64,000 bases of DNA from positions 62,001-126,000 of the IMG/VR virus record IMGVR_UViG_3300028654_000384; one strand, written 5' to 3'. The position numbers and the translations under genes are program-made. This document shows, in pieces, positions 1 through 7,352 of the stretch. Numbering within the stretch: the stretch's first letter is position 1; each line of letters opens with the position of its first letter. The notes under the pieces are model-generated. The model did not search any database and was not told the DNA's origin. It was given only the letters and a program-made list of their open reading frames with translations. The DNA is from a virus.

Positions 1-2
1 TT

Positions 3-923
3 GCGGCGCGCATCATCCCGGAACGTTTCTTGCCCAAGATGGTGACCGACAAGGACGCCGCCGTCCGCGCCGCCGTCGCCATGCGGGTGCCCATGCCCGC
101 GGTTCGCGAGATGATGAAGCGCTTCAAGCACGACGACCAACTACGTGCCATCTATCGCCAACGCAAGCAGGCGCTGCACGAGGCGGGCATCAGCCCACCC
201 AAGGCAGAACCCCTGGGCCATGACCCTGTCGACGGTGCAGAGCGAATGGGCGACGTGGCCCGGACGGCCGAAGGCCCCGAATTGAGCGATGCATGGTACG
301 ACGAACAGGCCCGCCTCTTCATTCACGACTACGCTCGAGCCGAGGCCAATGATCAGCATGCCCGGTTGCTCGATCGGGGGTGGGCATCGCTCGTCGTCCG
401 CCGCTTCTGTGCCAGCACCAAGGCGACGGCGCACGTTGAGATCGATGCAGAGAAGTTGCTGAAGCACGTCAACGACCTGATGGAAGAGAAGGACGATCGG
501 ACGCTGGAACGCGACGCGATGAAGGAGACCCTGGCGTGGTTGGGTGCGCAGGACATCAATGAGTCGGCACTGCCTGAATTCCACGAGATCATCGATCCCG
601 TCCGTGCACTGCTGGAGGCCAACCTGTCGCAGGAACAGTACGTCGCCGAGGCGCTGAAGCTGTTCAACGTCAAGCGGTCGGAGCTGCCCAAGGGCATCCG
701 CAAGTACTGCCTGGGTGAGGCCAACCTGCGGGTGACGTTGGTGCCGTGCCTGGGTAGCCTGCCGCACCAGCACGGTTTCCGCGCCGTCGACGAGCGTGCC
801 CTCGACAAGTTCTGTGAGTCGTGGAACGACGGCCAAGCGCTGGTCGGCGAGCCCTTCGTCCTCAACTGGGGACCTCACCAGGGCGATGCATCGAAGGTCA
901 ACTTTACCGTCACCCTGAAGTAA
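3..923 (+). CDS. Hypothetical protein, truncated at 5' end by window edge
   Basis: The reading frame stays open to the window edge; the first possible start (TTG at 30) has no clear ribosome site and codons for AARIIPERF lie in frame before it, so the true start is probably outside. About 300 residues remain, charged and likely helical, with no signal peptide or membrane segment. I recognise no family. It ends nine bases before the next gene, whose promoter-like hexamer overlaps this gene's stop codon. Confidence 0.75.
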   Translation, partial: AARIIPERFLPKMVTDKDAAVRAAVAMRVPMPAVREMMKRFKHDDQLRAIYRQRKQALHEAGISPPKAEPLGHDPVDGAERMGDVARTAEGPELSDAWYDEQARLFIHDYARAEANDQHARLLDRGWASLVVRRFCASTKATAHVEIDAEKLLKHVNDLMEEKDDRTLERDAMKETLAWLGAQDINESALPEFHEIIDPVRALLEANLSQEQYVAEALKLFNVKRSELPKGIRKYCLGEANLRVTLVPCLGSLPHQHGFRAVDERALDKFCESWNDGQALVGEPFVLNWGPHQGDASKVNFTVTLK

Positions 924-926
924 GAT
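921..926 (+). promoter_or_regulatory. -10-like hexamer TAAGAT, 6 nt before the start at 933
   Basis: TAAGAT followed by exactly six bases and then ATG matches the early-type arrangement seen before many genes in this window. No good -35 match is visible, and the hexamer overlaps the upstream stop codon. Confidence 0.4.
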
Positions 927-932
927 CTTGAG

Positions 933-1415
933 ATGCAGACGACGCTCGGCAAGCTGAAGTACGTGATCAGCGAGGTGCTTGAGGCCAACCAGGTGCTCAA
1001 TCGCCTGCGTGCCGTTGCTGCTGGCAAGAAGCCCTACATGGTGGGCCAGTGGGCGACGGTGCCCCGAGATTATTCACAGCCCAGCGTGGGCGTCGCTAGT
1101 TGTTGGGTTGCCGAAGACCCCGAGTTGGGCAAGGTGTACCTGACGTTTAGCTCACACATCACCTACAAGAAGGTCAAGAACAGTCGCCTGCGCGATCCCG
1201 GCGGCACCCGCTATGCCTACACCGCGATCCTGTCGTCGCACCCGTGGGAGACGTTTGAGAACCACGGCAATGTGCCTGTCTTCAAGCTGGCGGCGACGGG
1301 TGAAGGCCGCGAGGACGACAAAGCACTGCAGGCGCGCAAGCAGATGGTGAAGCTGTTCGGCGTCGACCCGATGGCCCACAGGGGCCCACTTGAACCGACG
1401 GAGACACGAAGATGA
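933..1415 (+). CDS. Virion-type protein with N-terminal targeting-like helix
   Basis: 160 residues. It opens with MQTTLGKLKYVISEVLEA, a member of the short N-terminal amphipathic helix family (Lys-Leu-Lys, Leu-Ile, Glu) repeated on a dozen proteins here. The rest (YMVGQW, AYTAILSSHPWETF) matches no family I know. Inference: the helix resembles T4 capsid-targeting sequences, so this is a candidate packaged or head-associated protein. It overlaps the next gene, which has the same type of N-terminus, by four bases. Confidence 0.8.
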   Translation: MQTTLGKLKYVISEVLEANQVLNRLRAVAAGKKPYMVGQWATVPRDYSQPSVGVASCWVAEDPELGKVYLTFSSHITYKKVKNSRLRDPGGTRYAYTAILSSHPWETFENHGNVPVFKLAATGEGREDDKALQARKQMVKLFGVDPMAHRGPLEPTETRR

Positions 1416-1747
1416 AGACGACAATCAGCAAGCTGAAGCAGTTGATCAACGAGCACCTGTTGGTCGAGGTACCCGTTGGATCCGGCATGCGCAAGCCGCA
1501 GTTCGGCCTGTCGTCGGGAGGCGGTGGTCTCAGGCCCGCCAAGTTCGATCCTGCAGTGCACGATCTCAAGGACGTCATGTGGGCCGTCATGGACGAGTTT
1601 GCGGGCGTTGCCTCTGACCTCGGTGTCGACGACATCAAGGATCCCGCCTTCATCGGTTACATCGGCGATCAGTTGACTGATAAGGGTGTGCCCAACGACA
1701 TCATCCTGCAGGTCAAGGCCAAGCTGCAACGCGGGCAGTCGCGTTAG
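1412..1747 (+). CDS. Virion-type protein with N-terminal targeting-like helix
   Basis: 111 residues beginning MKTTISKLKQLINEHLL, one of the clearest copies of the shared N-terminal helix. A Gly/Pro-rich linker follows (VPVGSGM, SSGGGG), then a compact acidic helical domain of about 70 residues. The linker is where a maturation protease could cut if the helix is a capsid-targeting sequence. The ATG sits inside the ATGA overlap with the previous gene, so the two are co-transcribed. No function is recognised. Confidence 0.8.
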   Translation: MKTTISKLKQLINEHLLVEVPVGSGMRKPQFGLSSGGGGLRPAKFDPAVHDLKDVMWAVMDEFAGVASDLGVDDIKDPAFIGYIGDQLTDKGVPNDIILQVKAKLQRGQSR

Positions 1748-1801
1748 GGTTGAACATCACGTGCAGTGTGTGTAAGATCATGAACGTGGGGAGGGCAGCA
1801 C

Positions 1802-2137
1802 ATGATCAATGAATTGTCACAGGCGAGGTTGTCGCCCGAGAGTGATGCGTACAAGCGCGTCTATGACCTGCTCGAGGAACACACAGTCTCGTGGGTGACT
1901 GACGCGTGGAAGAAGAACCCCACGCTCGATGCCATTCAACAGCAACCGCTGTACAAAGTGACGCTTGAACAGGTGTTGAATGCGCCCAACGGGCGTAGTC
2001 TAAATCCACAAAAAGTACGTGCTCACCTGGCGCTTCGTGATCAATTCGTGGTGTTGGCAGTCAATGGTGTTGAGGTTTGCGTGTTCGGTGAAGTTGCTGA
2101 TCAGATCTTCAATGCGTTGGCCGAACATGCGACCTGA
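1802..2137 (+). CDS. Hypothetical protein
   Basis: 111 residues, soluble, no recognised domain. The start is supported by a strong ribosome site (GGGGAGGG) eight or so bases upstream. A TAAGAT hexamer near 1771 may be a promoter, making this one of the few genes here with a conventional leader. Confidence 0.65.
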   Translation: MINELSQARLSPESDAYKRVYDLLEEHTVSWVTDAWKKNPTLDAIQQQPLYKVTLEQVLNAPNGRSLNPQKVRAHLALRDQFVVLAVNGVEVCVFGEVADQIFNALAEHAT

Positions 2138-2330
2138 TCTTGGTGACATTATTCGGTACAAGTTGGGAATGACAAAGGTGAACGGAGAGTGGGTCGAAGA
2201 GCTTAGTGATGATTTTGGAACTGTTATTTCGGTTAGCGATAATGACATCGGAGTGTTTTGGAGCGTTACTCAACGCATTGAACATCACTCTCCGGGTGAT
2301 CTAGTTGTAGTCGTTCGACGATCCAAGTGA
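2127..2330 (+). CDS. Small hypothetical protein
   Basis: 67 residues if started at the ATG that overlaps the end of the previous gene (MRPDLGDIIRYKLG). An upstream in-frame ATG at 2019 exists but would lie wholly inside the previous gene, so the short form is preferred. Beta-rich composition (GTVISVSDNDIGVFWSV) suggests a small barrel-like fold. Function unknown. It converges on the minus-strand pair that follows. Confidence 0.6.
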   Translation: MRPDLGDIIRYKLGMTKVNGEWVEELSDDFGTVISVSDNDIGVFWSVTQRIEHHSPGDLVVVVRRSK

Positions 2331-2336
2331 AGTGCG

Positions 2337-2618
2337 TTAGTTGAAGCGATCGACGACGTTGCCGTCCCGGTCGACGACCAGCCCCGCCTTGTCGAGTGCC
2401 AGCCCGATGGCGTGCTCGCTCGCACCCAGCCAGCTGACCAGCTCATCGAACGACACCTTGCCCGGTGTCACCCCCTTGGGATCCGTCTTGCGCTTGTTGC
2501 GCAGCGAGCTGACGTAGAGGTCTTCCCACGTCGTCCGCACTTCGTCGGGCGACGGCACCCGCTCGATGTCAATGCTCTCATGGATCAATGAGCGCAGGTG
2601 TTTGACTGTCGTCCGCAT
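2337..2618 (-). CDS. Virion-type protein with N-terminal targeting-like helix
   Basis: 93 residues. The chosen ATG gives MRTTVKHLRSLIHESI, again the shared N-terminal helix; a longer in-frame ORF upstream is a shadow of the neighbouring gene. The middle is charged and the end (LVVDRDGNVVDRFN) looks structured. Its start codon overlaps the stop of the zinc-ribbon gene upstream by one base, so the two form a minus-strand operon. Confidence 0.75.
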   Translation of the reverse strand: MRTTVKHLRSLIHESIDIERVPSPDEVRTTWEDLYVSSLRNKRKTDPKGVTPGKVSFDELVSWLGASEHAIGLALDKAGLVVDRDGNVVDRFN

Positions 2619-3502
2619 CAGATCTCGCCGTGCTTCTTCATGTTCCACGCCACGGCATACGGGTTCTCGACGCCTTTCTGCTTCTTGAGGGCCTTGACGA
2701 CCTTCTTGCCTCCGGGCGGCGCCACTTCGTCGACCTTCGACCGCTTGTGTTTGGGGTGAGAAGTGCCTGCGGGCATGTTCGACGTGAAGTCCTCGGCACC
2801 GTAGACGATTGACGAACTCTCGTCCGTCAACTTGGCGTCCGCCTTCGGTCGCGCACAGTCTGGGCAGGTGCAGCCGGCGGCATGGCCCGGGTGGCGTGCG
2901 GGGCCGTCGCTTTCCTTGACGGCGCGCTTGGCGCGCTTGGGTTTTTCGCCTGAGCCACCGCACTTCGGGCACTTCTTGGTGTTTCCCGGCTTGTTTGATG
3001 GAGCGAACCCACCACCGTTACACGTCGGACACACGTCTTCGTCGGGTTCGTACGTGGCAACGCCGTATTTGCCTTCGGCCATGTCGGGCGGCGTCCCCAT
3101 CCGTCCGCACTGGGTGCACGTCGACTCGTCCATGCCCATCAGGCCCCCGCACGATTCGCAGGTGGGCTTGTTGATGGGTCCGGGCGTCAGGTCTTCGGCG
3201 ATCGCACCAGTCGCTCGCACATCTTCTTCGCGTACCTCGATGTCCCCCGCCGCGGTCGACACCTTGTACCAGAGCTGACTGCGTTGTTTCTTGCCCCCCG
3301 GCCGGCCGGGGCCGAACATGTGTGAGGTGACCTGACCAGCAACGCGTGCACCGTTGCGCTTGACCATGACGGGTGTTCCTGGTGCGAGGATCGCCCCTCC
3401 CCCGTGTGAGTCATAACTCTCCGTGATGGGTTCACCGAACCTCTCGAGCAGTGACTTCATGATCTTGGCAACGGCGTGTTCACTGAGGGGTTGGCGAGGC
3501 AT
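2618..3502 (-). CDS. Multi-zinc-ribbon virion-type protein
   Basis: 294 residues. The N-terminus (SEHAVAKIMKSLLERFGEPI) is a looser version of the targeting-like helix. Residues 45-95 look like a small beta domain. Then come several paired-cysteine knuckles: CESCGG, CTQCGR, CPTCNGGGF, CPKCGGSGE and CTCPDC. The CxxCxGxG pair resembles the DnaJ zinc-finger repeat, but there is no J domain here. The C-terminus (KKQKGVENPYAVAWNMKKHG) resembles a tail motif I associate with phage structural proteins. A late-type hexamer lies five bases before the start. Confidence 0.75.
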   Translation of the reverse strand: MPRQPLSEHAVAKIMKSLLERFGEPITESYDSHGGGAILAPGTPVMVKRNGARVAGQVTSHMFGPGRPGGKKQRSQLWYKVSTAAGDIEVREEDVRATGAIAEDLTPGPINKPTCESCGGLMGMDESTCTQCGRMGTPPDMAEGKYGVATYEPDEDVCPTCNGGGFAPSNKPGNTKKCPKCGGSGEKPKRAKRAVKESDGPARHPGHAAGCTCPDCARPKADAKLTDESSSIVYGAEDFTSNMPAGTSHPKHKRSKVDEVAPPGGKKVVKALKKQKGVENPYAVAWNMKKHGEI

Positions 3503-3507
3503 GTCGT

Positions 3508-3513
3508 TAAGTA
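3508..3513 (-). promoter_or_regulatory. Late-type hexamer TACTTA, 5 nt before the start at 3502
   Basis: On the minus strand TACTTA-ACGAC-ATG. Same hexamer and spacing as before several virion-type genes; no -35 is evident. Confidence 0.5.
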
Positions 3514-3544
3514 TTCACGTCGTGCCCATGTGGGCACGCATCTC

Positions 3545-3572
3545 TGAACACGGGCGCGGGTGATGATAGAAT
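3545..3572 (+). promoter_or_regulatory. Early-type promoter TGAACA-N16-TAGAAT
   Basis: The -10-like TAGAAT (3567-3572) is followed by six bases and the ATG at 3579, so a transcript starting at the usual distance would have almost no leader. It is divergent from the late-type element at 3508. Confidence 0.6.
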
Positions 3573-3578
3573 TGACCC

Positions 3579-3959
3579 ATGGCAAAGCGTAAGGGTTATC
3601 GGCCCCGTCACCTGTTGGTCAAGGACTTCACCACGATCCTCTTTGCTCACGACCTGATGGGTTTGACGGGCTTGGGCTGTCCCACTGACGAGTACGAGAG
3701 CGAGGCGCTGAGCATCGTCGCCCGGATGACGGAGACACAGATGCTCGATGCGGCGTCAGGTGCGTCGGCTGAGGATGCGCTGGCAGTGACCCTCCACATC
3801 ATCAGGGACGTCTTCGAACTGTGGTTCGGCACCATCGTCGACGGGGCGAAGGCCCTTGACTTGGCCCGAGTGTTATTGGCTGAGCACGTGGCATCGTACC
3901 CCGCGTCTAAGAAGAAGACGGCACCCGTGGCTGATACGAGCCCTGAATCAGGTGTATGA
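3579..3959 (+). CDS. Hypothetical protein (DUF1871-like flavour)
   Basis: 126 residues. The stretch CPTDEYESEALSIVARM resembles the G-x-P-x-D-E-Y-x-x-E core of small DUF1871-type proteins; this is a weak family resemblance only. No membrane segment. The C-terminus is a low-complexity tail rich in Lys, Thr and Pro. It overlaps the upstream end of the epimerase transcript. Confidence 0.65.
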   Translation: MAKRKGYRPRHLLVKDFTTILFAHDLMGLTGLGCPTDEYESEALSIVARMTETQMLDAASGASAEDALAVTLHIIRDVFELWFGTIVDGAKALDLARVLLAEHVASYPASKKKTAPVADTSPESGV

Positions 3960-3960
3960 T
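3955..3960 (+). promoter_or_regulatory. -10-like hexamer TATGAT, 7 nt before the start at 3968
   Basis: TATGAT-CTGTGAC-ATG. It supports starting the sugar-nucleotide gene at 3968 rather than at the in-frame ATG inside the hexamer. Confidence 0.5.
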
Positions 3961-3967
3961 CTGTGAC

Positions 3968-4969
3968 ATGAGCCGCAATGTCTTGATCACGGGTGCAGCG
4001 GGGTTTGTCGGCAGTCACCTGTGCAAACACTACCTCGATGCGGGTGACAGAGTCTGGGGCATCGACAACTTCTGCTCGTCAGACGAGCACTCTGAACACT
4101 TGGCGGCACTGAAGGCCCACTCGAACTTCACTTTCTCCATGGCTGATGTTACCGATGATCACCAAGACTGGTTTTCAATCTTTGAATTTAACATGGATAA
4201 TGTCAAGTTCGACCTCATCTTAAATTTCGCGTGTCCCGCCTCTCCTCCGTCATACCAAGACATGCCGGTTTTGACGATGATGACGTGCACACAGGGTACC
4301 GCAAACGTGCTCGACCTGGCAGATGAACACGGTGCCGTCGTCGTCCACGCATCGACCAGTGAGGTGTACGGTGAGCCGCTGGTGTCACCGCAACGCGAAG
4401 ACTATAGAGGAAATGTAAATCCGTATGGGCCTCGGGCTTGTTACGACGAGGGTAAACGTGCTGCCGAAGCGCTGTGCTACGACTACTTGCACATGTACGG
4501 CGTCGATGCGCGTGTGGTTCGGGTGTTCAACACTTATGGGCCGCACCTCGATCAGCACGACGGCCGTGTCATCAGCAACTTCATCAGGCAAGCGTTGCAG
4601 GGTGAACCACTGACGGTGTATGGGCACGGCCAGCAGGGGCGGTCGTTCTGCTACGTTGATGACTTGGTGCGTGGCATCGTCGCGGTGGGTGACCTGCCTG
4701 CGAACCCGCAGGGACCCATCAACCTCGGCAACCCTAATGAATACAGGGTGATTGAGCTGGCGACGAGGGTGCTTGAGAAGGTCGGTGCACTTGAACGGCA
4801 CCGCTTGCGCGGCGATCAAATCATCCACAAGCCCATGCCCATCGACGACCCGACGCAGAGGTGCCCCGACATCACGCGGGCCAAAGAGCTGCTCGGGTGG
4901 GAGCCACGGGTTGGGCTCGACGAGGGCCTAGATCGAACGATAGGCTACTTTCGGCGCGTCGTCAGGTGA
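3968..4969 (+). CDS. UDP-glucuronate decarboxylase-like SDR (UDP-xylose synthase)
   Basis: 333 residues, extended short-chain dehydrogenase. The N-terminus has the Rossmann motif GAAGFVGSH, a catalytic-type Ser/Thr near STSEVYG, and the Tyr-x-x-x-Lys pair in GPRACYDEGKRAAE. The CYDEGKR block, INLGNPNEYRV and DDPTQRCPDITRAKELLGWEP are hallmarks of the UXS group, which converts UDP-glucuronate to UDP-xylose with bound NAD. Together with the second epimerase (19779), the UDP-sugar pyrophosphorylase (56051) and the glycosyltransferase (17031), it suggests a phage UDP-sugar pathway. UDP-glucose dehydrogenase, needed for UDP-glucuronate, is not in this window. Confidence 0.85.
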   Translation: MSRNVLITGAAGFVGSHLCKHYLDAGDRVWGIDNFCSSDEHSEHLAALKAHSNFTFSMADVTDDHQDWFSIFEFNMDNVKFDLILNFACPASPPSYQDMPVLTMMTCTQGTANVLDLADEHGAVVVHASTSEVYGEPLVSPQREDYRGNVNPYGPRACYDEGKRAAEALCYDYLHMYGVDARVVRVFNTYGPHLDQHDGRVISNFIRQALQGEPLTVYGHGQQGRSFCYVDDLVRGIVAVGDLPANPQGPINLGNPNEYRVIELATRVLEKVGALERHRLRGDQIIHKPMPIDDPTQRCPDITRAKELLGWEPRVGLDEGLDRTIGYFRRVVR

Positions 4970-4988
4970 GTTCTCCGCACGTGGGTGA

Positions 4989-4994
4989 TACTTA
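4989..4994 (+). promoter_or_regulatory. Late-type hexamer TACTTA upstream of 5016
   Basis: GTGATACTTA followed by a 21-base leader containing GAAGGA, a ribosome site for the ATG at 5016. It is the same hexamer as the leaderless late-type sites but has a conventional leader. Confidence 0.4.
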
Positions 4995-5015
4995 ACCACG
5001 AAGGAATTCATCACC

Positions 5016-5456
5016 ATGACGATCGATCCGGTTCAAGTAGCCGCGTATGTTACCGCTGGCGCACTCGCTGCGACGAAGTTGTTTAGTGCGTTTCAACCAC
5101 TGTGGCAAAAACTGCCGCGGTGGCTCGCTGTCGCCTTCCCGATCCTCGTGTTGGATCTTCCGCAGGTTGCCGTCTACTTCGGCCATACTGCCACGACGGG
5201 ATCGCTATCGACAGCGTTGATCGCTTCACTCGCCTTGCTCGTCCCGGGCGTCGCTGAGGCTGAACTTACGCCGCAGCAGGTGACCGCCGCGAAAATCGCT
5301 GCGATTAAATCTGCCGCATCTGACACCGCCGACGCTGCCCAAGCGACGAAAGACGCCCACGCAATGCCCGTGGGTGAAGGCGCACCGATGCCGGCGACTG
5401 TTGCTACGGGTGTCACGGGCACCGCCACTGTCGTGGTGACGCCGCCGAAGGCATAA
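5016..5456 (+). CDS. Membrane protein, holin-like architecture
   Basis: 146 residues with three hydrophobic segments (about residues 8-25, 35-52 and 60-80: AAYVTAGALAATKL, WLAVAFPILVLDLPQVAVYF, ALIASLALLVPGVA). A hydrophilic Ala/Thr-rich tail follows. Size and topology would fit a holin or a virion membrane protein, but no family motif is seen. A late-type promoter and a ribosome site precede the start. Confidence 0.6.
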   Translation: MTIDPVQVAAYVTAGALAATKLFSAFQPLWQKLPRWLAVAFPILVLDLPQVAVYFGHTATTGSLSTALIASLALLVPGVAEAELTPQQVTAAKIAAIKSAASDTADAAQATKDAHAMPVGEGAPMPATVATGVTGTATVVVTPPKA

Positions 5457-5484
5457 GTTCTTACGTAGAGAGTTTGTTGTTGTG

Positions 5485-5502
5485 TGGTCTCGAAAGAGAC
5501 CA
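5485..5502 (+). terminator. Hairpin with GAAA tetraloop
   Basis: TGGTCTC-GAAA-GAGACCA is a perfect 7-bp stem with a GNRA-type loop, 29 bases after the stop at 5456. There is no U-tract, so it may be a terminator, an RNA-stabilising 3' end or a processing site. Confidence 0.5.
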
Positions 5503-5528
5503 TTCGACGTTAAGGGCGTAGAGTGTTG

Positions 5529-5534
5529 TACTAT
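5529..5534 (+). promoter_or_regulatory. -10-like hexamer TACTAT, 5 nt before the start at 5540
   Basis: TACTAT-GTACA-ATG, the close-start arrangement typical of this window. Confidence 0.4.
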
Positions 5535-5539
5535 GTACA

Positions 5540-5839
5540 ATGAGCCTAAGCATCGAACGTGGTCATGAGTTTGAAAGTAATATGTTTCCCGCCGGCATTG
5601 GTGCAGCTTATGGCATTGTGATGGAAATTGATTCTAGCTCTACTCCCGATCGAATCACTGGAAAGTGGTTGATTGGTGACAAACTGCGTAATTTCTGTGC
5701 TGTTGCGCACAATGAATTTCACCTTCATCATCCTCAATCTGAAATTGGACTGAGTAGGGCGAAGACTATTGGCCAGTGCGACTTTCTGGGTATTGACACA
5801 GTCGGCGTTGTCTCAATGTGGTATGAACAGGAAAAGTGA
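5540..5839 (+). CDS. Hypothetical protein
   Basis: 99 residues, soluble, AT-richer codons than the neighbours. It has a His cluster (HNEFHLHHPQSE) in the second half but no recognised motif. It overlaps the following gene region closely and probably shares its transcript. Confidence 0.6.
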   Translation: MSLSIERGHEFESNMFPAGIGAAYGIVMEIDSSSTPDRITGKWLIGDKLRNFCAVAHNEFHLHHPQSEIGLSRAKTIGQCDFLGIDTVGVVSMWYEQEK

Positions 5840-5850
5840 GGAGAAAATAC

Positions 5851-6054
5851 ATGACGAAAAGTTACATATCAGATGTTGATGCGCAACAAGGTGACTTCTA
5901 TGAAGACACTGAACATCGCGTGTATAAGTGTGTCGCAAGGTGCGGCATCACTGTGACGGAAGGAAAGACATCATACACAACTTCATGGGAGTGCGTGTCA
6001 AAGGATGTTGATCTTGCGCCCGTGGGGCATATGAAACAAACTTCACGGCGCTGA
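5851..6054 (+). CDS. Small hypothetical protein
   Basis: 67 residues starting at the ATG that follows AGGAGAAAATAC, a clear ribosome site; a GTG 15 bases upstream overlaps the previous stop and is less likely. Beta-rich with three Cys (YKCVARCGI, WECV). Function unknown. Confidence 0.6.
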   Translation: MTKSYISDVDAQQGDFYEDTEHRVYKCVARCGITVTEGKTSYTTSWECVSKDVDLAPVGHMKQTSRR

Positions 6055-6069
6055 CGAAAAATTAACGAC

Positions 6070-6103
6070 CTACGGGGCGCACAATTTCTTGGGCACCCCA
6101 TAG
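6070..6103 (+). terminator. GC-rich imperfect hairpin after 6054
   Basis: CTA-C-GGGG-C-GC and GC-A-CCCC-A-TAG can pair around a 12-base loop, 15 bases after the stop codon. There is no U-tract; a possible transcript end. Confidence 0.35.
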
Positions 6104-6123
6104 ATCTGGTTAGATGGTCGTGG

Positions 6124-6189
6124 CTAGCGCTTAAGCAGAGCGCGCAGCACGATGATCAAAACCAGTAGTGTCTGTAGGTTGTGAATCAC
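6124..6189 (-). CDS. Tiny hydrophobic peptide
   Basis: 21 residues from a GTG start: VIHNLQTLLVLIIVLRALLKR, nearly a single membrane helix with a basic end. The ribosome site AAAGGAG sits eight bases upstream, which is the main support. It could be a small membrane regulator or toxin-like peptide; that is inference only. Confidence 0.4.
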   Translation of the reverse strand: MIHNLQTLLVLIIVLRALLKR

Positions 6190-6221
6190 GGTGTGTCTCC
6201 TTTCTCGAAGGTGGGAGAAAT

Positions 6222-6253
6222 ATCAGGTCAACGGATGGTGCCGTTGACCTGAT
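6222..6253. terminator. Perfect 13-bp inverted repeat with 6-nt loop
   Basis: ATCAGGTCAACGG and CCGTTGACCTGAT are exact reverse complements around ATGGTG. It lies upstream of the tiny minus-strand ORF and downstream of the plus-strand genes. It could be a bidirectional transcript end or an operator. No U-tract is seen. Confidence 0.55.
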
Positions 6254-6468
6254 GCGTTTGTGGGGAACTATTGCCTTCACAGATCGTAAATAGGTGATGG
6301 TTGTCGTATAATACATGTTGGGATGCCTCGTCATGTTCACGAATTTTCTGTGGGCGGTTTGTGGGCACAGATAACCATTCACATTGATACGTATTCACTC
6401 ATGCAACAATCCGCTTTCCGTGATACGGGTGCACACAGTGATGATCATTCAATGATGTTTGTGCGAAG

Positions 6469-6497
6469 TGATCTTCTCCACCTCTCCATTGTACGAT
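6469..6497 (+). promoter_or_regulatory. Early-type promoter TGATCT-N17-TACGAT
   Basis: Spacer 17; seven bases (CCCACCC) then ATG at 6505. The spacer and flanks (TCTCCACCTCTCC) closely resemble the promoter at 6955, so the two may be duplicates. Confidence 0.6.
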
Positions 6498-6504
6498 CCC
6501 ACCC

Positions 6505-6954
6505 ATGCCCAGCGATTACTTGGTCGTGACTGACGCAGAACGTGAAAACGCACGCCGCAAGGCGGAGATCATGGCCGCCAACATCATCCGTCGGGGCTGT
6601 GCAGGGGACCGCTCGCGCGTGACGGTAGAAAGTGACTGCAACCGTGGCCTCATCGTCGAACAGCTCCGCAATCGAGGCGATGAGGCCTGGTGGAACGATC
6701 ACTGGGAGAAAGCACAAGTGGTCGGCGATGACGGAGGCATTGACACCCGCGATGGGACTGACCTCAAGGTTATCAGGCCAGGCAATCGCTTCGTGTTTGT
6801 GAAGCGTCGCAGTGCCCGCGCGGAGAACTATGAGGCCTGGGAACTCGACGATGAGTGCATTTTTGCGAGGCGCATGGGCACCTTCACTCGCGGCGACATT
6901 CGCGACAACATCTGGGGCGGTGTCAGCGGTGTCCTCGTCAGTGACCTGAAGTAG
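6505..6954 (+). CDS. Hypothetical protein
   Basis: 149 residues, charged, soluble, no recognised domain. The N-terminal half is helical (DAERENARRKAEIMAANI) and the C-terminal half beta-rich with paired RRSARAENYEAWEL and FTRGDIRDN. Its promoter gives an almost leaderless start. Confidence 0.65.
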   Translation: MPSDYLVVTDAERENARRKAEIMAANIIRRGCAGDRSRVTVESDCNRGLIVEQLRNRGDEAWWNDHWEKAQVVGDDGGIDTRDGTDLKVIRPGNRFVFVKRRSARAENYEAWELDDECIFARRMGTFTRGDIRDNIWGGVSGVLVSDLK

Positions 6955-6983
6955 TGACCTTCTCCGCCTTTCCGTGGTACAGT
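6955..6983 (+). promoter_or_regulatory. Early-type promoter TGACCT-N17-TACAGT
   Basis: Spacer 17; six bases (CTACTC) then ATG at 6990. Nearly the same sequence as the 6469 promoter. GGTACAGTCTA recurs at 19764 before the sugar epimerase. Confidence 0.65.
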
Positions 6984-6989
6984 CTACTC

Positions 6990-7352
6990 ATGCCCAATGA
7001 CGACGGCTCCGACGCAGGCCTCCGCCGCACCCACCTCCTCTACGAACTGTTGATCACCGAGCTCATTGTCGGCAGGAATACGATCGCCGATGAATTGACG
7101 AAGTCTAAACTCGACCAAGATCCCTACTACCTGATGGGCCAAGCCTCCCTCAACGTCGCCCTGCACAGCGCTGCGTCGGCGTTGGAGGATAGCGGCCTGA
7201 TCGACGAGGATTCGATGCGGTGCCGTGACTGCGGCATGCGCTTCGTCGACCACGATGAGGATACGCACAACGAAGACTTGCCCGAGATTCCGGGTGCAGC
7301 GACTTCGCCCGAGGGTTCTGCTCCCACCAAGCCGCCGAGCAAGCTGAACTGA
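6990..7352 (+). CDS. Hypothetical protein with one CxxC
   Basis: 120 residues from the promoter-proximal ATG; a GTG at 6954 lies upstream of the -10 box and is rejected. The N-terminal two thirds are helical (LLYELLITELIVGRNTIADEL). Residues 75-85 hold CRDCGMRFVDHDEDTH, a possible zinc site. The tail is Pro/Ser-rich. Function unknown. Confidence 0.65.
   Translation: MPNDDGSDAGLRRTHLLYELLITELIVGRNTIADELTKSKLDQDPYYLMGQASLNVALHSAASALEDSGLIDEDSMRCRDCGMRFVDHDEDTHNEDLPEIPGAATSPEGSAPTKPPSKLN

Larger units (their letters stand above)
6055..6504. other. Sparse AT-rich regulatory stretch
   Basis: About 450 bases without a convincing plus-strand gene. It holds the hairpin at 6070, a tiny minus-strand ORF with a strong ribosome site (6124-6189), a perfect 13-bp hairpin (6222-6253) and a TATAAT box (6307-6312). 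An ORF at 6323-6529 overlaps the promoter and start of the next gene and has no ribosome site, so I do not call it. Confidence 0.5.

Noticed and set aside
141-878. 245-codon minus-strand open frame
   Set aside because: Opposite a co-directional gene with matching codon use; no ribosome site or recognisable motif.
2618-3502. DnaJ co-chaperone
   Set aside because: It has DnaJ-like CxxCxGxG knuckles but no J domain or HPD motif.
6323-6529. 68-codon plus-strand open frame after a TATAAT box
   Set aside because: No ribosome site; it runs through the promoter and start of 6505; composition does not look coding.
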